From Anaspis maculata (lineage: Eukaryota > Arthropoda > Insecta > Coleoptera > Scraptiidae): 64,000 nt of DNA. The notes beneath the pieces are model-generated. The model made no database searches and was not told the origin of the DNA. It saw nothing but the letters and a program-made list of their open reading frames with translations. Numbering within the stretch: the first letter of the stretch is position 1; every line of letters begins with the position of its first letter. This document shows positions 32,111 to 44,402 of this stretch, one piece after another. The stretch covers positions 5,136,070-5,200,069 of the forward strand of contig OX421967.1 in the NCBI GenBank assembly GCA_949128115.1. The letters are read 5' to 3'. Made by a program: the position numbers and the translations under genes.

Positions 32111-32399
32111 ATTGAGTTGATTCAATCATTCACAAAAGAGTCATTCCTCATATTTCTATGTTACATTTATTTTTATTGTTATTGTTCCAATTTTCAGAGT
32201 CATTTCTGCTAAACTCAGAGAAAAACTGTTTATAGCAACATTAACAACTGTCGAATTATTCGACTCAACTTGAATGCCTACTTGATTAAATATTTGAAGT
32301 CACCTGTGAAAATTAGTAGCAGTGCAGTGCGAAAAATCACCTCATGAAAAAAAATCGTATTTCTGTAACTATGCAACCTGGACCATAAAGCTGAGAAAC

Positions 32400-32620
32400 A
32401 ATGAGTTCCTCATACTATTGGTTACCAAATACAGCAAAATCCAAAACTACAGGGTGGCCACGAAAGTTTCTGTACCATTGCAAAAAGTACAAAATTACAA
32501 GGCATTCTTTATCACCCTGTATTAAACATGTAGCTGTCACGAGCCAACAATCACTTGCAGCTGGTGAAAGTAGAAGGATTTATCTTGAAGTTGGTGTAAG
32601 TTATTTCAAAATCCGATGAT
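32400..32620. repeat. Dispersed repeat with acagggtgg motif, copy 3
   Basis: A diverged copy of the 11620-11850 repeat on the same strand. acagggtggcc and caccctgt form the inverted inner ends at 32447-32521. Confidence 0.5.
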
Positions 32621-32639
32621 TTTCAAGAGATTGGCAGAT

Positions 32640-33720
32640 AATTGAAACCGAGCAATTTTTCGGGTGACCCGCTTCAAATTGTGACCAGTATAGAGATTCA
32701 CTGAAAACATTCATATAGTCCGGATGCTTGTTGAAAGTACCTTGCATTTTTTGATGAGAAGATGCCACTTGGTGGAAATGTTCTTTGCATCGTACTCGTC
32801 CGATTCAGAAAGGTAGCCATCAACGCTATCCATGCCGGCGGCGTATATAGGGTGATACAGAAAAAAAGTTGAAAAATTATATTTAATCAACCGAAACATG
32901 TGGGAACATGTAACTCACCACAGACATTAACTGTTTCATGCTTATGGAGTCACAGCAAACTGTTCTTGATTACCTTGAACCGTCTTTGAAATGTAGAGGA
33001 AAACCAGAAAAAAAGACAAGAACACTTTTTTTTCCATAAATAAGTAATTCTTCTAGATATCGACACAATACTTGGTATTTCTACAAAAAATATTGTTAGA
33101 AATTATATGAGCTGAGTAGCCAATTCCCAAGCCAACTATTCCCAGAAATACGGTTGTTAACTTTTTTTTCTCTTGAGCATCATCTTGAATCTGCCCTGTG
33201 AGGCATTAAGGATAGGGTTCACAGTATTTGATTAGTATCTCATGAGCTACAACATGTAAAAAATTCAGAGAATTCAACCGGGAGCCATTTTCCATATGAA
33301 TCGTGCGTGGTCCTTTGAGGATATGAAAAAATCATGTTTTCGTCACATAAAACCGGTTAAATAAAACATGTCTCTATCAATATTCCAAACTAATTTTTGG
33401 AATCAAAATGTACGATTTGGTTACAAATGATGCCAAGCATGTCACAAAAGCTGTTAGTCACGGTGCAATATGTAAGACTTTATTGTGAAAAATCGCACCC
33501 CGGCTATTTCTTCGGCTACTTCACAAAACGTCTGGTACGCAAATGGTGCATTACACTTACTGGAGACTTATTGCATATTGCATTGTGTTGCTCACCCTTG
33601 AAAAAATATACTCGAGAATATACTTGATGTATGTGATTGGCCATCGAATTCTGAAGCGATCCTCAAATCTTCAGCTCTTTTCAAATCATTCTAGGTTGGA
33701 TTAAAATTCTGCATTTCTAT
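32640..33720. other. Gene-free stretch
   Basis: AT-rich sequence with short open frames only. No domain, repeat array or element ends were recognised. Confidence 0.4.
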
Positions 33721-34139
33721 CTTGGGTTGTATATCAGACAACAGCAAGCTACCAATGTCACATCAAGGCGAAATATTCCACTCAATCCCGTTGTAAAAGC
33801 TCACTTTGATCATATCAGAAATGAAATTGAAAAAGCCATTATTCGTCAAATCCGAGACTCCGGACTTCTTCTCCTCTGAAAGATAGGCAACCCGCAAAAC
33901 GTCACCTTGAGTCGTCATGACATAGTGGACATCACGTTTAATCATGATTCATGCCTAAATAACCAAGAAAACGTAGATTTAATAAATCTGCCCCTGGGAG
34001 ATATGTAACCCACAGAACCTATCAAGGATTTTCCAAAGGTGGCAGGTGGGCTCCATTTCTTAAAATGAACCATAGGGTATGTACAACATTTTTGCCAAGT
34101 GGCATCCCGGCATCCCGATTTGCAAGGTTGGAGCCAATA

Positions 34140-34351
34140 ACGTCCGGACATCTGTGGTCCGGACTATAATACAGCCTTAATCGCTCATCTCGACTTTGGT
34201 TCGAGGAGAACTGATCAGAGGGCGCGACGAGCCGACGACGCGACGACCTCCGTTGTTGTATGCATAGAACTTGTTCTGTCTATACGCATTGTTCTTCGTG
34301 TTGCTGACCTCACTTCCAATCCGTTGTAGATATCTCTTCATTCAACAGAAT
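34140..34351 (+). promoter_or_regulatory. ZF5 promoter and 5' UTR exon
   Basis: Nearly the same as the ZF4 promoter: paired gtccggac palindromes, tataata, and tgacctca at 34305-34312 in place of the CRE. The 62-bp intron follows at 34352-34413, and here too the spliced ATG gives M-L-E-stop. Confidence 0.5.
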
Positions 34352-34429
34352 GTAAGTTTCTAGTGAATGCCTCGATTAGTTTTCATCAATGTCCCATTTC
34401 TGTGCCATTTTAGGTTAGAATGACCCGAA

Positions 34430-37339
34430 ATGGTTGACACTTACAATTGTTTGCAATGTTCGCATCGGACTGCATCCGTGTTTCAACTTGACCACCACGT
34501 CCAGAGGAGCCACAAAAATATTTATGCAGCCGAACTGTACCATGCCATTATCGAACCGGAACAGTTTCCCTGCATCTGCTGCGAGTACAAATGCTACTAT
34601 CAATTCGAATTGTACGAACATTGCAAACAAGTGCATACTCGAGGGATGACCGAAAACAATGAAAGTCAGACGTTTTGCCAAGAAGTTGGAAGATATCCAT
34701 GTGATTGCTGCCGATACAGGTCAGATTCGAGTTTATCTCTGGTAAAACACCACGATTTGTGTGGAAATGAGCTGGCGGGGAGACCACAAGAAGTCACCGC
34801 AGCGGCCGAAAATATCGTGTTATCAGATTTGGAAAGGCCTGGTGCAAGAAGAACCGTCAGAAATATTGAAGTGAAAGATTCGTACATGTCGGCGCATGAT
34901 TCAGGTGGAAAAATCGAGGAGCGCAACCAGTGTTCGTACCGAACTGAAGAAAAGTTGCAATTGAAAAAGCACATGCTGAAACATGGTGCGAATCAACAAA
35001 TCAACTCGCTTCAATGTAGCCACACGGTTCGGCAAAATGTGAAATAGCGAAAAAAATTGTCCACCAAATCTAACACCGTAGCTTGATTCTTTATTATTTT
35101 CCGATCCAGAAAAATCCAATTTCAAAATAATTCATCGGTGAATTTGTCCTGTGGGCAATTAATTACAAATTTCATTTATCCCAGTAGGTTTTCTTATGTT
35201 CATTTTTTGAGGCCCATCTGCAAGGTTTAGTTAAAGTATAGTGATTGGTGCCAAATTGTTCCTTGGACCATGACAAACAAGTATCACGATGGTGGACATC
35301 TAAGATTCGCGACTGGGCAGCCGAAGGAGGGGAGGGGGCAGGAAACGTGCTAAAGAAGAGATAAAAAATGTTAACTCATGAACCAAAAGAGTTGGAATTA
35401 TGAAATATCGCATACGAGCTCGCTATTTTACGCCATTGATAACGCAGTAAACCATTTTTGAAAATACTGAACCGTTCCAGAGAGATCTCAATTGAACTTT
35501 TTTTTTTGTTGAAATTTTACTGTTGAAAACATACAAAAAAACTACACAATAATATTTTTGGCAGCTAGAGGTGTTGGAAATATATGCATATTGGTGAAAA
35601 TCCCTTGGTCTTCTATTTCAGGAAATAAGACCCCATTATTCACCTACCTACGTGACTTTTTCGGTCATTCTTGGCCATTGGTCTCCCCAAAGAGCTTTGT
35701 TATGTCTATCAGGAATTCGTTTTTGATGGATTTTTTTGTGGAAAATGAGCACTCTTTAGTTCAAATAACTCACAACAGATAACCTTTTAACTTGTATTCA
35801 ACAGTTTTGGTAGGTGACTTCAAAAACTAATACATTTGATGATAAAAGCCGTCCGTTGCCGGTTCATAATGAACCATCATGTGACACTAGTCTTGTGCAG
35901 ATTCACGTGAAACACCAAAATGACCATTTTTCTCGCCAAAGCAGCCACTAACCCGAGCACTAACCTAACTTGGGTAAGTTGTACCTTTTTATCTTTCAAA
36001 TTCGTCAATAATTTGGATTTTATTGATAACATTCTCAGAATAAGAATAAGTTTATCGAGATTTTTCTGAAACGTTTCGATATTTTCGAAAACTGTTTGCT
36101 GCAACTTCATTGGCGTAAAATAGTGAGCATGTATGCCATATTTGATAATTCCACCTCTTTCAGTTCATGAGTTAAAAAAATGTTATCTCTTCTTCAGCAC
36201 GCTCTCTGCCCTCTCCCCCCTCCGGCTGCGCAGTCGTGAGTCTCAGATGTCCACCATCGCAATTCTTGCTCATCATGGTCTAAGGAACAATTTGGCACCA
36301 ACCACTATATTTTAACGTCAAGTTGCACATGGGCCTCAAAGAATGAACATGAGAAAAACTCACTAAAATTTAAAAAAAAACAATCAAATTGTCCACAGGA
36401 CAAATTCGCCGATGAATTATTTTGAAATTGGGTTTTTCTGGATCAGAAAATAATAAAGAATCAAGCTACGGTGTTAGATTTGGTGGACAATTTTTTTCGC
36501 TATTTCACATTTTGCCGAACCGTGGCCATTGTTCGTACAGAGCCAAATATAAGTCAACATTGGAAAGGCACATGTTGAAACACGCTTCTAATGAAGAAAT
36601 CAACTGGTTCCAGTGCAACCACTGTTCATATCGAGCCAAAACAAAAGCAAATTTGAAAAAGCACATGTTGAAGCATGCTGCGGATGAAAAAATCAACTGG
36701 TTCCATTGCAATCATTGTTCATATCGAGCTAAAGAAAAGTCGTCATTAAAGAAACACATGTTGCAACATGCTTCTGATGAAGAAATCAACTGGTTCCAGT
36801 GCAACCATTGTTCATACCGAGCCAAACGGAAGCCAGATATGAAGAGGCACATGTTAAAACATGCTGCGGATGGAGAAATCAACTGGTTGCATTGCAATCA
36901 CTGTTCATACCGAGCTAAAGAAAAGTTAGCATTGAAGAAACACATGTTGCAACATGCTTCTAATGAAGAAATCAACTGGTTCCAGTGCAACCACTGTTCA
37001 TATCGAGCTAAAGAAAAGTCAGCATTGAAAAGACACATGTTGCAACATGCTTCTAATGAAGAAATCTACTGGTTCCAGTGCAACCATTGTTCATACCGAG
37101 CCAAACGGAAGCCAGAATTGAAGAGGCACATGTTGAAACATACTGCGGATGGAGAAATCAACTGGTTGCATTGCAATCATTGTTCATACCGAGCTAAAGG
37201 AAAGTCAGCATTGAAAAGGCACATGTTGCAACATGCTTCTGATGAAGAAATCAACTGGTTTCAGTGCAACCATTGTTCATACCGAGCCAAACAGAAGCCA
37301 CATTTGAAGAGGCACATGTTGAAACATTCTGCGAATTGA
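34430..37339 (+). pseudogene. ZF5: zinc-finger gene split by a transposable element
   Basis: The N-terminal part (34430-35047) has the three conserved fingers, the linker and the first array finger. That finger has lost a zinc ligand (ERNQC in place of ECNQC). The second array finger is cut after CSH by the element at 35023-36524, and the frame then ends at a stop in the element. The remaining array resumes at 36529 with SYRAKYKSTLERH and eight full fingers (TKANLKKH, EKSSLKKH, RKPDMKRH, EKLALKKH, EKSALKRH, RKPELKRH, GKSALKRH, QKPHLKRH), ending HMLKHSAN. A frame from 36422 in the right inverted repeat of the element runs directly into this array and could give a 305-residue chimeric product. 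As one gene it is broken. Confidence 0.85.
35023..36524. mobile_element. 1502-bp long-TIR element inserted in ZF5
   Basis: It begins cacggttcggcaaaatgtga and ends with the complement. The 4-bp target gcca is duplicated (35019-35022 and 36525-36528), as shown by the intact tgtagccattg in the other copies. The inverted repeats extend about 395 bp on each side, near identical over the outer 140 bp and then diverging. The 715-bp middle has no transposase. CAC ends with a 4-bp duplication fit the CMC group (Chapaev-like), but family placement is only a suggestion. Confidence 0.85.
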
Positions 37340-37356
37340 GAATTATAAGTAGGTAT

Positions 37357-37566
37357 ATATCCCATACCCTTTCTATTTTCAGTAGAATGACTTTTTGGAG
37401 CAAAAAAAAATTACAAGCCGGAGCGCTGGGAGAATACAGCCTATGACCGCTGATAGTTTAGCTCCAAAACTTTGCAGGTGCCGTCAGGCTGGGGCTGCAG
37501 CCACAGCTTGTCTTTTCATTTTTGATCCAAAAAGTCATTCTTCTGAAAATAGAAAGTGTATGGGAT
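37357..37566. mobile_element. Hairpin MITE in the ZF5 3' flank
   Basis: Arms of about 45 bp (tatatcccataccctttcta... and its complement ...tagaaagtgtatgggata) enclose a centre with further inverted pieces. The empty site is seen in ZF3 (gtaggtgcatctgg), so this is an insertion just after the stop. ZF6 carries the same insertion at 41679-41892, and only the left arm is present after ZF1 (from about 3603). Confidence 0.7.
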
Positions 37567-37840
37567 AGACATCTGGTTCCAGTGTAACTAGTGTTATTAC
37601 CAAACCCAAATCATACCTACTCATTTCAGAACGCGAACAGTAAATAAAACATGCCGTTAACGAAATTCGCTGGTTTCAGTCGGCGAGAGAACACAACATT
37701 CGTTCGCGATGACAATTGGACTTGAACTGACTTGAAATAATGAACAAAAAATTATCTTTCCTTCCTTTTTTCCTTGTTATCTACTTGAGTTCTTAACACA
37801 TCCGCCACCCAAAATTGGGATAATTTTGATTGGAGAGAAG

Positions 37841-38050
37841 AAATAATATAATATCAAATACCGATGTGGAAAGCTCCTCATTACAGCAAAAGGATTCAAT
37901 ATATTACCGAGGCGTACCGAGGTGAGATAGAATCCCGTAGGCTGTAGTACTTCGTGGTATGTATAGGACTTTATTCACAATGATCCAGTTAATATGCAAA
38001 TGATTTGCTTCATTCGAAGTTTTTCGCGTCAAACGTTATCATTAGGTGGG
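37841..38050. mobile_element. MITE-family copy (taccgatgtggaaagc)
   Basis: Diverged relative of the 6577 element: tcaaataccgatgtggaaag...cattacagc...ggctgtagt...caatgatccagtt. A sister copy lies at 42155-42365 as part of the tandem duplication of this flank. Confidence 0.5.
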
Positions 38051-39560
38051 CTTAGGCAACCTTTCTGGACAACTCACCCATCAACACTCCGCGCGCGACA
38101 GCTGTTTAGATCAGATCACCTGTCTTCATACGTATTTTCCAACCTGTGAAGAATCATTCACTTTCCAACTTTCCATCACCCATAACTATCCGCTGTGGGA
38201 ACCAAACAACGGCAGTTGAAATTTGTGAGAACCAGACGTCGGATTTTAGCGGGGTATTTTTCCAAAAAATTTCGCAAACGAACCGCCTTTCAAATTGACC
38301 ATATGAAATTCTCGAAATTTCTGCTGAATTTGTCAAGATTTTTCGAAAATTGATAATTCATCGAGACTTTCACAAGAAAATTGACGTTTGAATAATTCGT
38401 TCCAGCCTCTTGGCAGATTCTCGCGGCAAAAATTTGGCTTTTCGGAAGAAATTTCGAGAAATTTGGTGTGAGATGCCGACCGGGGAGTTTCAGGGACCTA
38501 GTGTCGTCCGATGCCGGCCATTTGGCGAGGCTTTTCTTGAAATTTTGCCGAAAAATGTTGAAAAATCGAAGCACGGGACGGTCCATCTGACAGGAACGTC
38601 AATTGACGACGCTTTTGATTTCGAAAAGCAACACACACAACACCTCGGCATTTGAACAGTGCTTTTGGAATAACAATGACCCTGTCAGGGTACGAAATGT
38701 GACCGTAGTGGTCCAGTAGACCCTTGGCCGTTTGCCAGGCACTTCAAACACAAGGTCCCCTTCAAATTAAACGAGATATGGATCAAAATTTCCAGGCCGG
38801 CTCTGGTATTGGAGGAGTAATTTGATCAACACCAGTAACTGAAGAAGCGAAATGGTATGAGGTACTCACGATAAATTCACACTGGGGTTAGATTTTAGCT
38901 GTTCACATTAGCAGAAAAAAGTGACCTCTTTGAAAAATGGACCAGACACAATTCGTTGATGATCGATCTTCCTCGTGCAAGCCAGACTTCCGCGTCAATC
39001 GCGTCATGCAAAGCAGATCCAGAGGTGACCCGATACAATTTGTGGGATTTTTAATAATTAGGAGCTGAATAGGTGATTATTCGTTTTCTATTAGCGTTCA
39101 CCATTTTGTTTTCAATTTCCAGCAAAGCGACTTGGGAATCTCTTTACATGTCCGTCTCTTCGGACTATCGACTTTCAACAGTCAAATTTGAAATTTTGAC
39201 GTTTCGGGGGGCGGAATAGAGTGAAATTTTTTGACAGCTGACAGGAGCACCATTTTGTTTGTACTTATTAACCAATCGACGTGCAATTTCGAATACACAT
39301 ATATCTATCTACTTGTGACCGAAACTCATTTCCATTAGTTGAATTTGACATTCTGACGTTTCCGAGGCCGAAATTAATTGATTTGTTTTTGACATATGCA
39401 CATATAAGACGGCCGCCATCCACTTTTGCATTTTTTTGATGTATCGACATGAAATTCTCCTTTTTTAATGAATATCAAACAGTCGAATTTGACATTTTGA
39501 CAGTTTCAAGGCCGCCTTTTCAAGAATTTTATGTCGATTCGTCTTACGGAACAAAAAGTT
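38051..39560. other. Duplicated anonymous flank between ZF5 and ZF6
   Basis: 37780-38930 matches 42111-43250, and 38930-40000 matches 46633-48517. Frames at 38410-38655 (+) and 38290-38586 (-) have counterparts in the second copy (42802-42984, 42514-42915), but resemble no known protein and overlap each other on opposite strands. I therefore treat them as non-coding repeat. Confidence 0.5.
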
Positions 39561-39779
39561 TGAACGGCGAAAAAATATTACCTACTTAAATTCAACAAAG
39601 AAAAAGTTATTTAACAATGGGCTTGAATGAATGAATTTGAATTCGATCAAAGCGAGCGAGAGAGCACTATATTGACAGAACAAAGGATCTGACACGAAGG
39701 ACCAATTTTTTATGGAGAGTGGGTATCTACGAAGGTACCTACCTAGGTACTCACAAAAAATATCTCTTCCTTTCTCCTC

Positions 39780-39995
39780 GGTTATCAACTTGAATTATGG
39801 ACAATGTTTAAATGACGCGCCTTGATTTCAGTTCCAGGGGAAACATTTACTAATCAAGAGGGCGTGACGACCTACGTTGTATAACAGTTCTCTGTTCTAT
39901 GGTGTTCCCTGTCCTGTCTAACGGTCTAACGTATCTTGTTCCACTTATTGCTGACGTCACTTCCAATTTCTTGTACCTCTTCATCAAAACGGAAT
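39780..39995 (+). promoter_or_regulatory. ZF6 promoter and 5' UTR exon with CRE
   Basis: TGACGTCA is at 39952-39959. This is the uninterrupted form of the promoter block (tctgttctatggtgttccct... ctaacgtatcttgttcc) that the 12.6-kb element splits before ZF7. The 62-bp intron follows at 39996-40057. Confidence 0.6.
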
Positions 39996-40073
39996 GTAAG
40001 TTTCTAGTGAATGCCTCGAATAGTTCACATCAATGTCCCATTTCTGTGCTATTTTAGGTTAGAATTACCCGAA

Positions 40074-41663
40074 ATGGTTGACACTTACAATTGTTTGCAA
40101 TGTTCGCATCGGACTCCATCCGTGTTTCAACTTGACCACCACGTCCAGAGGAGCCACAAAAATATTTATGCAGCCGAACTGTACCATGCCATTATTGAAC
40201 CGGAACAATTCCCCTGCATCAGCTGCGAATACAAATGCTACTATCAATTCGAATTGTACGAACATTGCAAACAAGTGCATACTCGAGGGGTGACCGAAAA
40301 TTATGAAAATCAGAGGTTTTGCCAAGAAGTTGGAAGATATCCATGTGATTGCTGCCGATACAGGTCAGATTCGAGTTTATCTCTGGTGAAACACCACGAT
40401 TTGTGTGGAAATGAGCTGGCGGGGAGACCACAAGAAGTCATCGCAGCGGCCGAAAATATCGCGTTATCAGATTTGGAAAGACCTGGTGCAAGAAGAACCG
40501 TCAGGAATATTGGAGTGGAAGATTCGTACATGTCGGCGCATGATTCAGGTGGAAAAATCGTGGAGTGCAACCAGTGTTCGTACCGAGCTGAAGAAAAGTC
40601 TAAATTGAAAAAGCACATGCTGAAACATAATGCGAATCAACAAATCAACTGGCGCCAATGTAGCCATTGTTCGTACAGAGCCAAATATAAGTCAAAGTTG
40701 GAAAGGCACATGTTGAAACATGCTTCAGAAGAAGAAATTAACTGGTTCCAGTGCAATCATTGTTCATACCGAGCTAAAGAAAAGTCATCATCAAAGAGGC
40801 ACATGTTGCAACATGCTTCTAATGAAGAAATCAACTGGTTCCAGTGCACTCATTGTCCATACCGAGCAAAACATAACTCAAGATTGAATGAGCACATGTT
40901 AAAACATGCTGCGGATGAAGAAATCAACTGGTTGCATTGCAATCATTGCTCATACCGAGCTAAAGGAAAGTCAGCATTGAAAAAGCACATGTTGCAACAT
41001 GCTTCTAATGAAGAAATCAACTGGTTCCAGTGCAACCACTGTTCATATCAAGCTAAAGAAAAATCAGCATTGAAAAGGCACATGTTGCAACATGCTTCTA
41101 ATGTAGAAATCAACTGGTTCCAGTGCAACCACTGTTCATATCGAGCCAAAACAAAAGCAAATTTGAAAAAGCACATGTTGAAACATGCTTCTAATGGAGA
41201 ACTCAACTGGTTCCAGTGCACTCATTGTCCATACCGAGCAAAACGTAACTCAAGATTGAATGAGCACATGTTAAAACATGCTGCGGATGAAGAAATCAAC
41301 TGGTTCCAGTGCAACCACTGTCCATATCGAGCTAAAGAAAAGTCAGCATTGAAAAGACACATGTTGCAACATGCTTCTGATGAAGAAATCAACTGGTTCC
41401 AGTGCAACCACTGTTCATATCGAGCCAAAACAAAAGCAAATTTGAAAAAGCACATGTTGAAACATGCTTCTAATGATGAAATCAACTGGTTCCAGTGCAA
41501 CCACTGTCCATATCGAGCTAAAGAAAAGTCAGCATTGAAAAGGCACATGTTGCAACATGCTTCTGATGAAGAAATCAACTGGTTCCAGTGCAACCATTGT
41601 TCATACCGAGCCAAACGGAAGCTACAATTGAAGAGACACATGTTGAAACATACTGCGAATTGA
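40074..41663 (+). CDS. ZF6: poly-C2H2 zinc-finger protein
   Basis: The product has 529 residues from MVDTYNC (plus six by the spliced ATG). There are three N-terminal fingers, a linker and twelve array fingers. Helices in order: EKSKLKKH, YKSKLERH, EKSSSKRH, HNSRLNEH, GKSALKKH, EKSALKRH, TKANLKKH, RNSRLNEH, EKSALKRH, TKANLKKH, EKSALKRH and RKLQLKRH. Finger 3 has Ser in place of the core Leu (SSSKRH), which may weaken its fold. The last finger differs from the usual RKSHLKRH. The frame is open to an in-intron ATG at 40011, as in ZF1 and ZF2. The poly(A) block is mutated (cagtagataaaa) and a hairpin MITE follows the stop. Confidence 0.88.
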   Translation: MVDTYNCLQCSHRTPSVFQLDHHVQRSHKNIYAAELYHAIIEPEQFPCISCEYKCYYQFELYEHCKQVHTRGVTENYENQRFCQEVGRYPCDCCRYRSDSSLSLVKHHDLCGNELAGRPQEVIAAAENIALSDLERPGARRTVRNIGVEDSYMSAHDSGGKIVECNQCSYRAEEKSKLKKHMLKHNANQQINWRQCSHCSYRAKYKSKLERHMLKHASEEEINWFQCNHCSYRAKEKSSSKRHMLQHASNEEINWFQCTHCPYRAKHNSRLNEHMLKHAADEEINWLHCNHCSYRAKGKSALKKHMLQHASNEEINWFQCNHCSYQAKEKSALKRHMLQHASNVEINWFQCNHCSYRAKTKANLKKHMLKHASNGELNWFQCTHCPYRAKRNSRLNEHMLKHAADEEINWFQCNHCPYRAKEKSALKRHMLQHASDEEINWFQCNHCSYRAKTKANLKKHMLKHASNDEINWFQCNHCPYRAKEKSALKRHMLQHASDEEINWFQCNHCSYRAKRKLQLKRHMLKHTAN

Positions 41664-41678
41664 GAATTATAAGAAGGT

Positions 41679-41892
41679 ATATATCCCATAACCTTTCTAT
41701 TTTCAGTAGAATGACTTTTTGGAGCAAAAAAAAATGACAAGCTGGAGCGCTGGGAGAATACAGCCTGACCGCTGATAGTTTAGCTCCAAAACTTTGCAGG
41801 TGCCGTCAGGCTGTAGCTGCAGCCCCCAGCTTGTCTTTTAATTTTTGATCCAAAAAGTCATGCTACTGAAAATAGAAAGTGTATGGGATATA
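41679..41892. mobile_element. Hairpin MITE in the ZF6 3' flank
   Basis: Same insertion as after ZF5. Here the nested stems are clearer: the outer arm tatatcccata...tatgggatata, then gacaagctgg/ccagcttgtc, then cagcctgac/gtcaggctg. It would lie in the 3' UTR. Confidence 0.7.
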
Positions 41893-42154
41893 CATCTGGT
41901 TCCAGTGTAACTAGTGTTATTACCAAACCAAAATCATACCTACTCATTTCAGAACGCGAACAGTAGATAAAACATGCCTTTAACGAAATTCGCTGGTTCC
42001 AGTCGGCGAGAGAACACTCCATTCGTTCGCGATGACAATTAAACTTGAACTGACTTGAAATAATGAACAAAAAATTATCTTTCCTTCCTTTTTTCCTTGT
42101 TATCAACTTGAGTTCTCAACACATCCGCTACCCAAAATTGGGATAATTTTGATT

Positions 42155-42365
42155 GGAGAGAAGAATAAATAGAATATCAAATACCGATGTGGAAAGCGCC
42201 TCATCACAGCCAAAGGATTCAATATATTACCGAGGCGTACCGAGGTGAGATAGAATCCCGTAGGCTGTAATGACGCTTTACTCCGTATGTATAGGACTTT
42301 ATTCACAATGATCCAGTTAATATGCGAATGATTTGCTTTATTTGGAGTTTTTCGCGTCAAACGTT
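42155..42365. mobile_element. MITE-family copy, sister of 37841-38050
   Basis: Same sequence with small changes; here the right arm ggctgtaatgacgctttac is better kept and pairs with gcgcctcatcacagcc. Confidence 0.5.
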
Positions 42366-44275
42366 ATCATTAGGTGGGCTTAGGCAACCTTTTTGGACAA
42401 CGCACCCATCAACACTCCGCGCACGACAGCTGTTTAGATCAGATTACCTGTCTCCATACGTATTTTCCAACCTGTAAGGAATCATTCACTTTCCAACTTT
42501 TCATCACCCTAAACTAACCGCTGTGGGAACCAAACGACGGCAGGTTGAAATTTGTGAAAACCAGACGTCGGATTTTGGCTAGGTATTTTTTTTTAAATTT
42601 TCGCAAACGAACCGCCTCTGAAGTTGACAATGAGAAATTTCCTAAATTTCTGCTGAATTTGTCAAGATTTTTCGAAAATTGATAATTCATCCAGAATTTC
42701 ACAAGAAAATTGACGTTTGAATAATTCGTTCCAGCCACTTGGCAGGTTTTCGCGGCAAAAATTTGGCTTTTCGGGAGGAATTTTGAGAAATTTGGTGTGA
42801 AATGCCGACCGGGGAGTGTCAGGGACCTAGTGTCGTCCGATGCCGGCCATTTGGCGGAGCTTTTTTTGAAATTTTGTCGAAAAATGTTGGGAAATCGAAG
42901 CACGGGACGGTCCATCTGACAGGAACGTCAATTGACGACGCTTTCGATTTCGAAAAGCAACACACCCAACACCTCGGCATTTGAACAGTGTTTTTGGAAT
43001 AACAGTGACCCTGTCAGGGTACGAAATGTGACCGTAGTGGTCCAGTAGACCCTTAGTCGTTTGCCAGGCACCTCAAACACAAGGTCTCCTTCAAATTAAA
43101 CGCGATATGGATCGAAATTTTCAGGCCGGCTCTGGTATTGGAGGAGTAATTTGATCAACACAGGGTAACTAAGGAAGCGAAATGGTAAGAGGTACTCACG
43201 ATAAATTTACACTGGGGTCAGATTTTAGCTGTTCACATTACCAAAAAAAGTGGCCTTTTTCGTTCTTCAGAAGCAAATTCCTTGGCGAGTGCACACCTTT
43301 TTTGACGCGAGTTGTTTGATGGAAATTCCAGGATGATCTGCCGCAAGCTTTCGGCTGTACCACCGCAAAAGTTTTACCTTCCCGTTTGCAAACTTTTTTA
43401 GCGCTTCGATTGCCATTTTTACTAATTTTGGATGGAAATACACTCAGAAAAATATTGAACTTCCCATTAACTAAATGTAGCAGTTCTTATCAACTGATTA
43501 TCAATACTTTAAAAAACGGTTCGTACAACGGCTCTAAGACTAAGTGACAGCTTTACAAATCTTGAGAAATACTACTTCAAAATAGTTGAACTGTGCAGTG
43601 GCAGCCACCACTACATATGTTGTTAATAACATCTTCGTAGAAGTATTTACCGTCAAATATCTCCATAGTTATATGTCCTACGTTCAAATGGTAGAAATTA
43701 CCACTACAGAAATGTTACCATCACTGCTACTGAAGTTACGCTCTGTTACACGGCTACGATCGGTAATAATCGAGTCGGTCAGCCAATGAGATTTCCGAAT
43801 TGTGATCATGTGATTTGATTCGGGTTTTCGATGGGAAGCATCTGACCCCACGCGCCCAAGTCATATTTTTCTTGTCGGTGCTTGTTCTCCATTTTTCTTG
43901 CGGTTCCGGTGTGTGGTGTTTCTGTTTCTGCGAGGGCAATGAAAAAGTAGCTAGACGCTTGGTATTCCACAAGAACTGAAATCAGTCTTCGAAGGTAGGT
44001 ACTAAATTTTATATTGTGGTGAAGTAGCTACCTAGTTACACTGTAGTGTAGTTGTGGTCGTAGATACGTAGGTAGTTTAGCTGCACGCATTTGCCATTCA
44101 GCTTCGGCATGGTTTCTGTTGCCATCAATGGTTTGCATTTATCAGCTTTAACGCTTTAGCTAGGTATTTGTTGTAAGTTGCTAGAGTATCCATGACTTAG
44201 GAGTTTTCGGTTTTATTTTGAAATAAAAAGGTTAGGTTGTCAGCATAAATTAATCTGAAACGGTTTATTTTATAG

Positions 44276-44402
44276 CAAATTTTCTGGATGACGGAGCTTT
44301 CCTTTTGACGGAAGAAGATTTGATGCAACTAGTACCTCAAGAGGGCTAAGGGCTAAGCTAAGGGCTGATCTAAAGCTGAAGTGGAGAGAATTTGTATCTA
44401 AC
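44276..44402 (+). pseudogene. SAM-domain exon remnant
   Basis: After an acceptor-like tttattttatag, the frame reads NFLDDGAFLLTEEDLMQLVP, the second half of a SAM domain as found in many arthropod proteins. A stop follows where a gggctaa unit has been repeated; beyond it, in another frame, comes DLKLKWREFVSN, the expected end. A donor-like gtgagt follows at 44403. Both splice sites and the motif fit a former exon broken by a small tandem expansion. Confidence 0.5.

Noticed and set aside
38290..38655. Overlapping open frames conserved in the second copy at 42514-42984
   Set aside because: Conservation is explained by a recent segmental duplication; no domain, and both strands are open.
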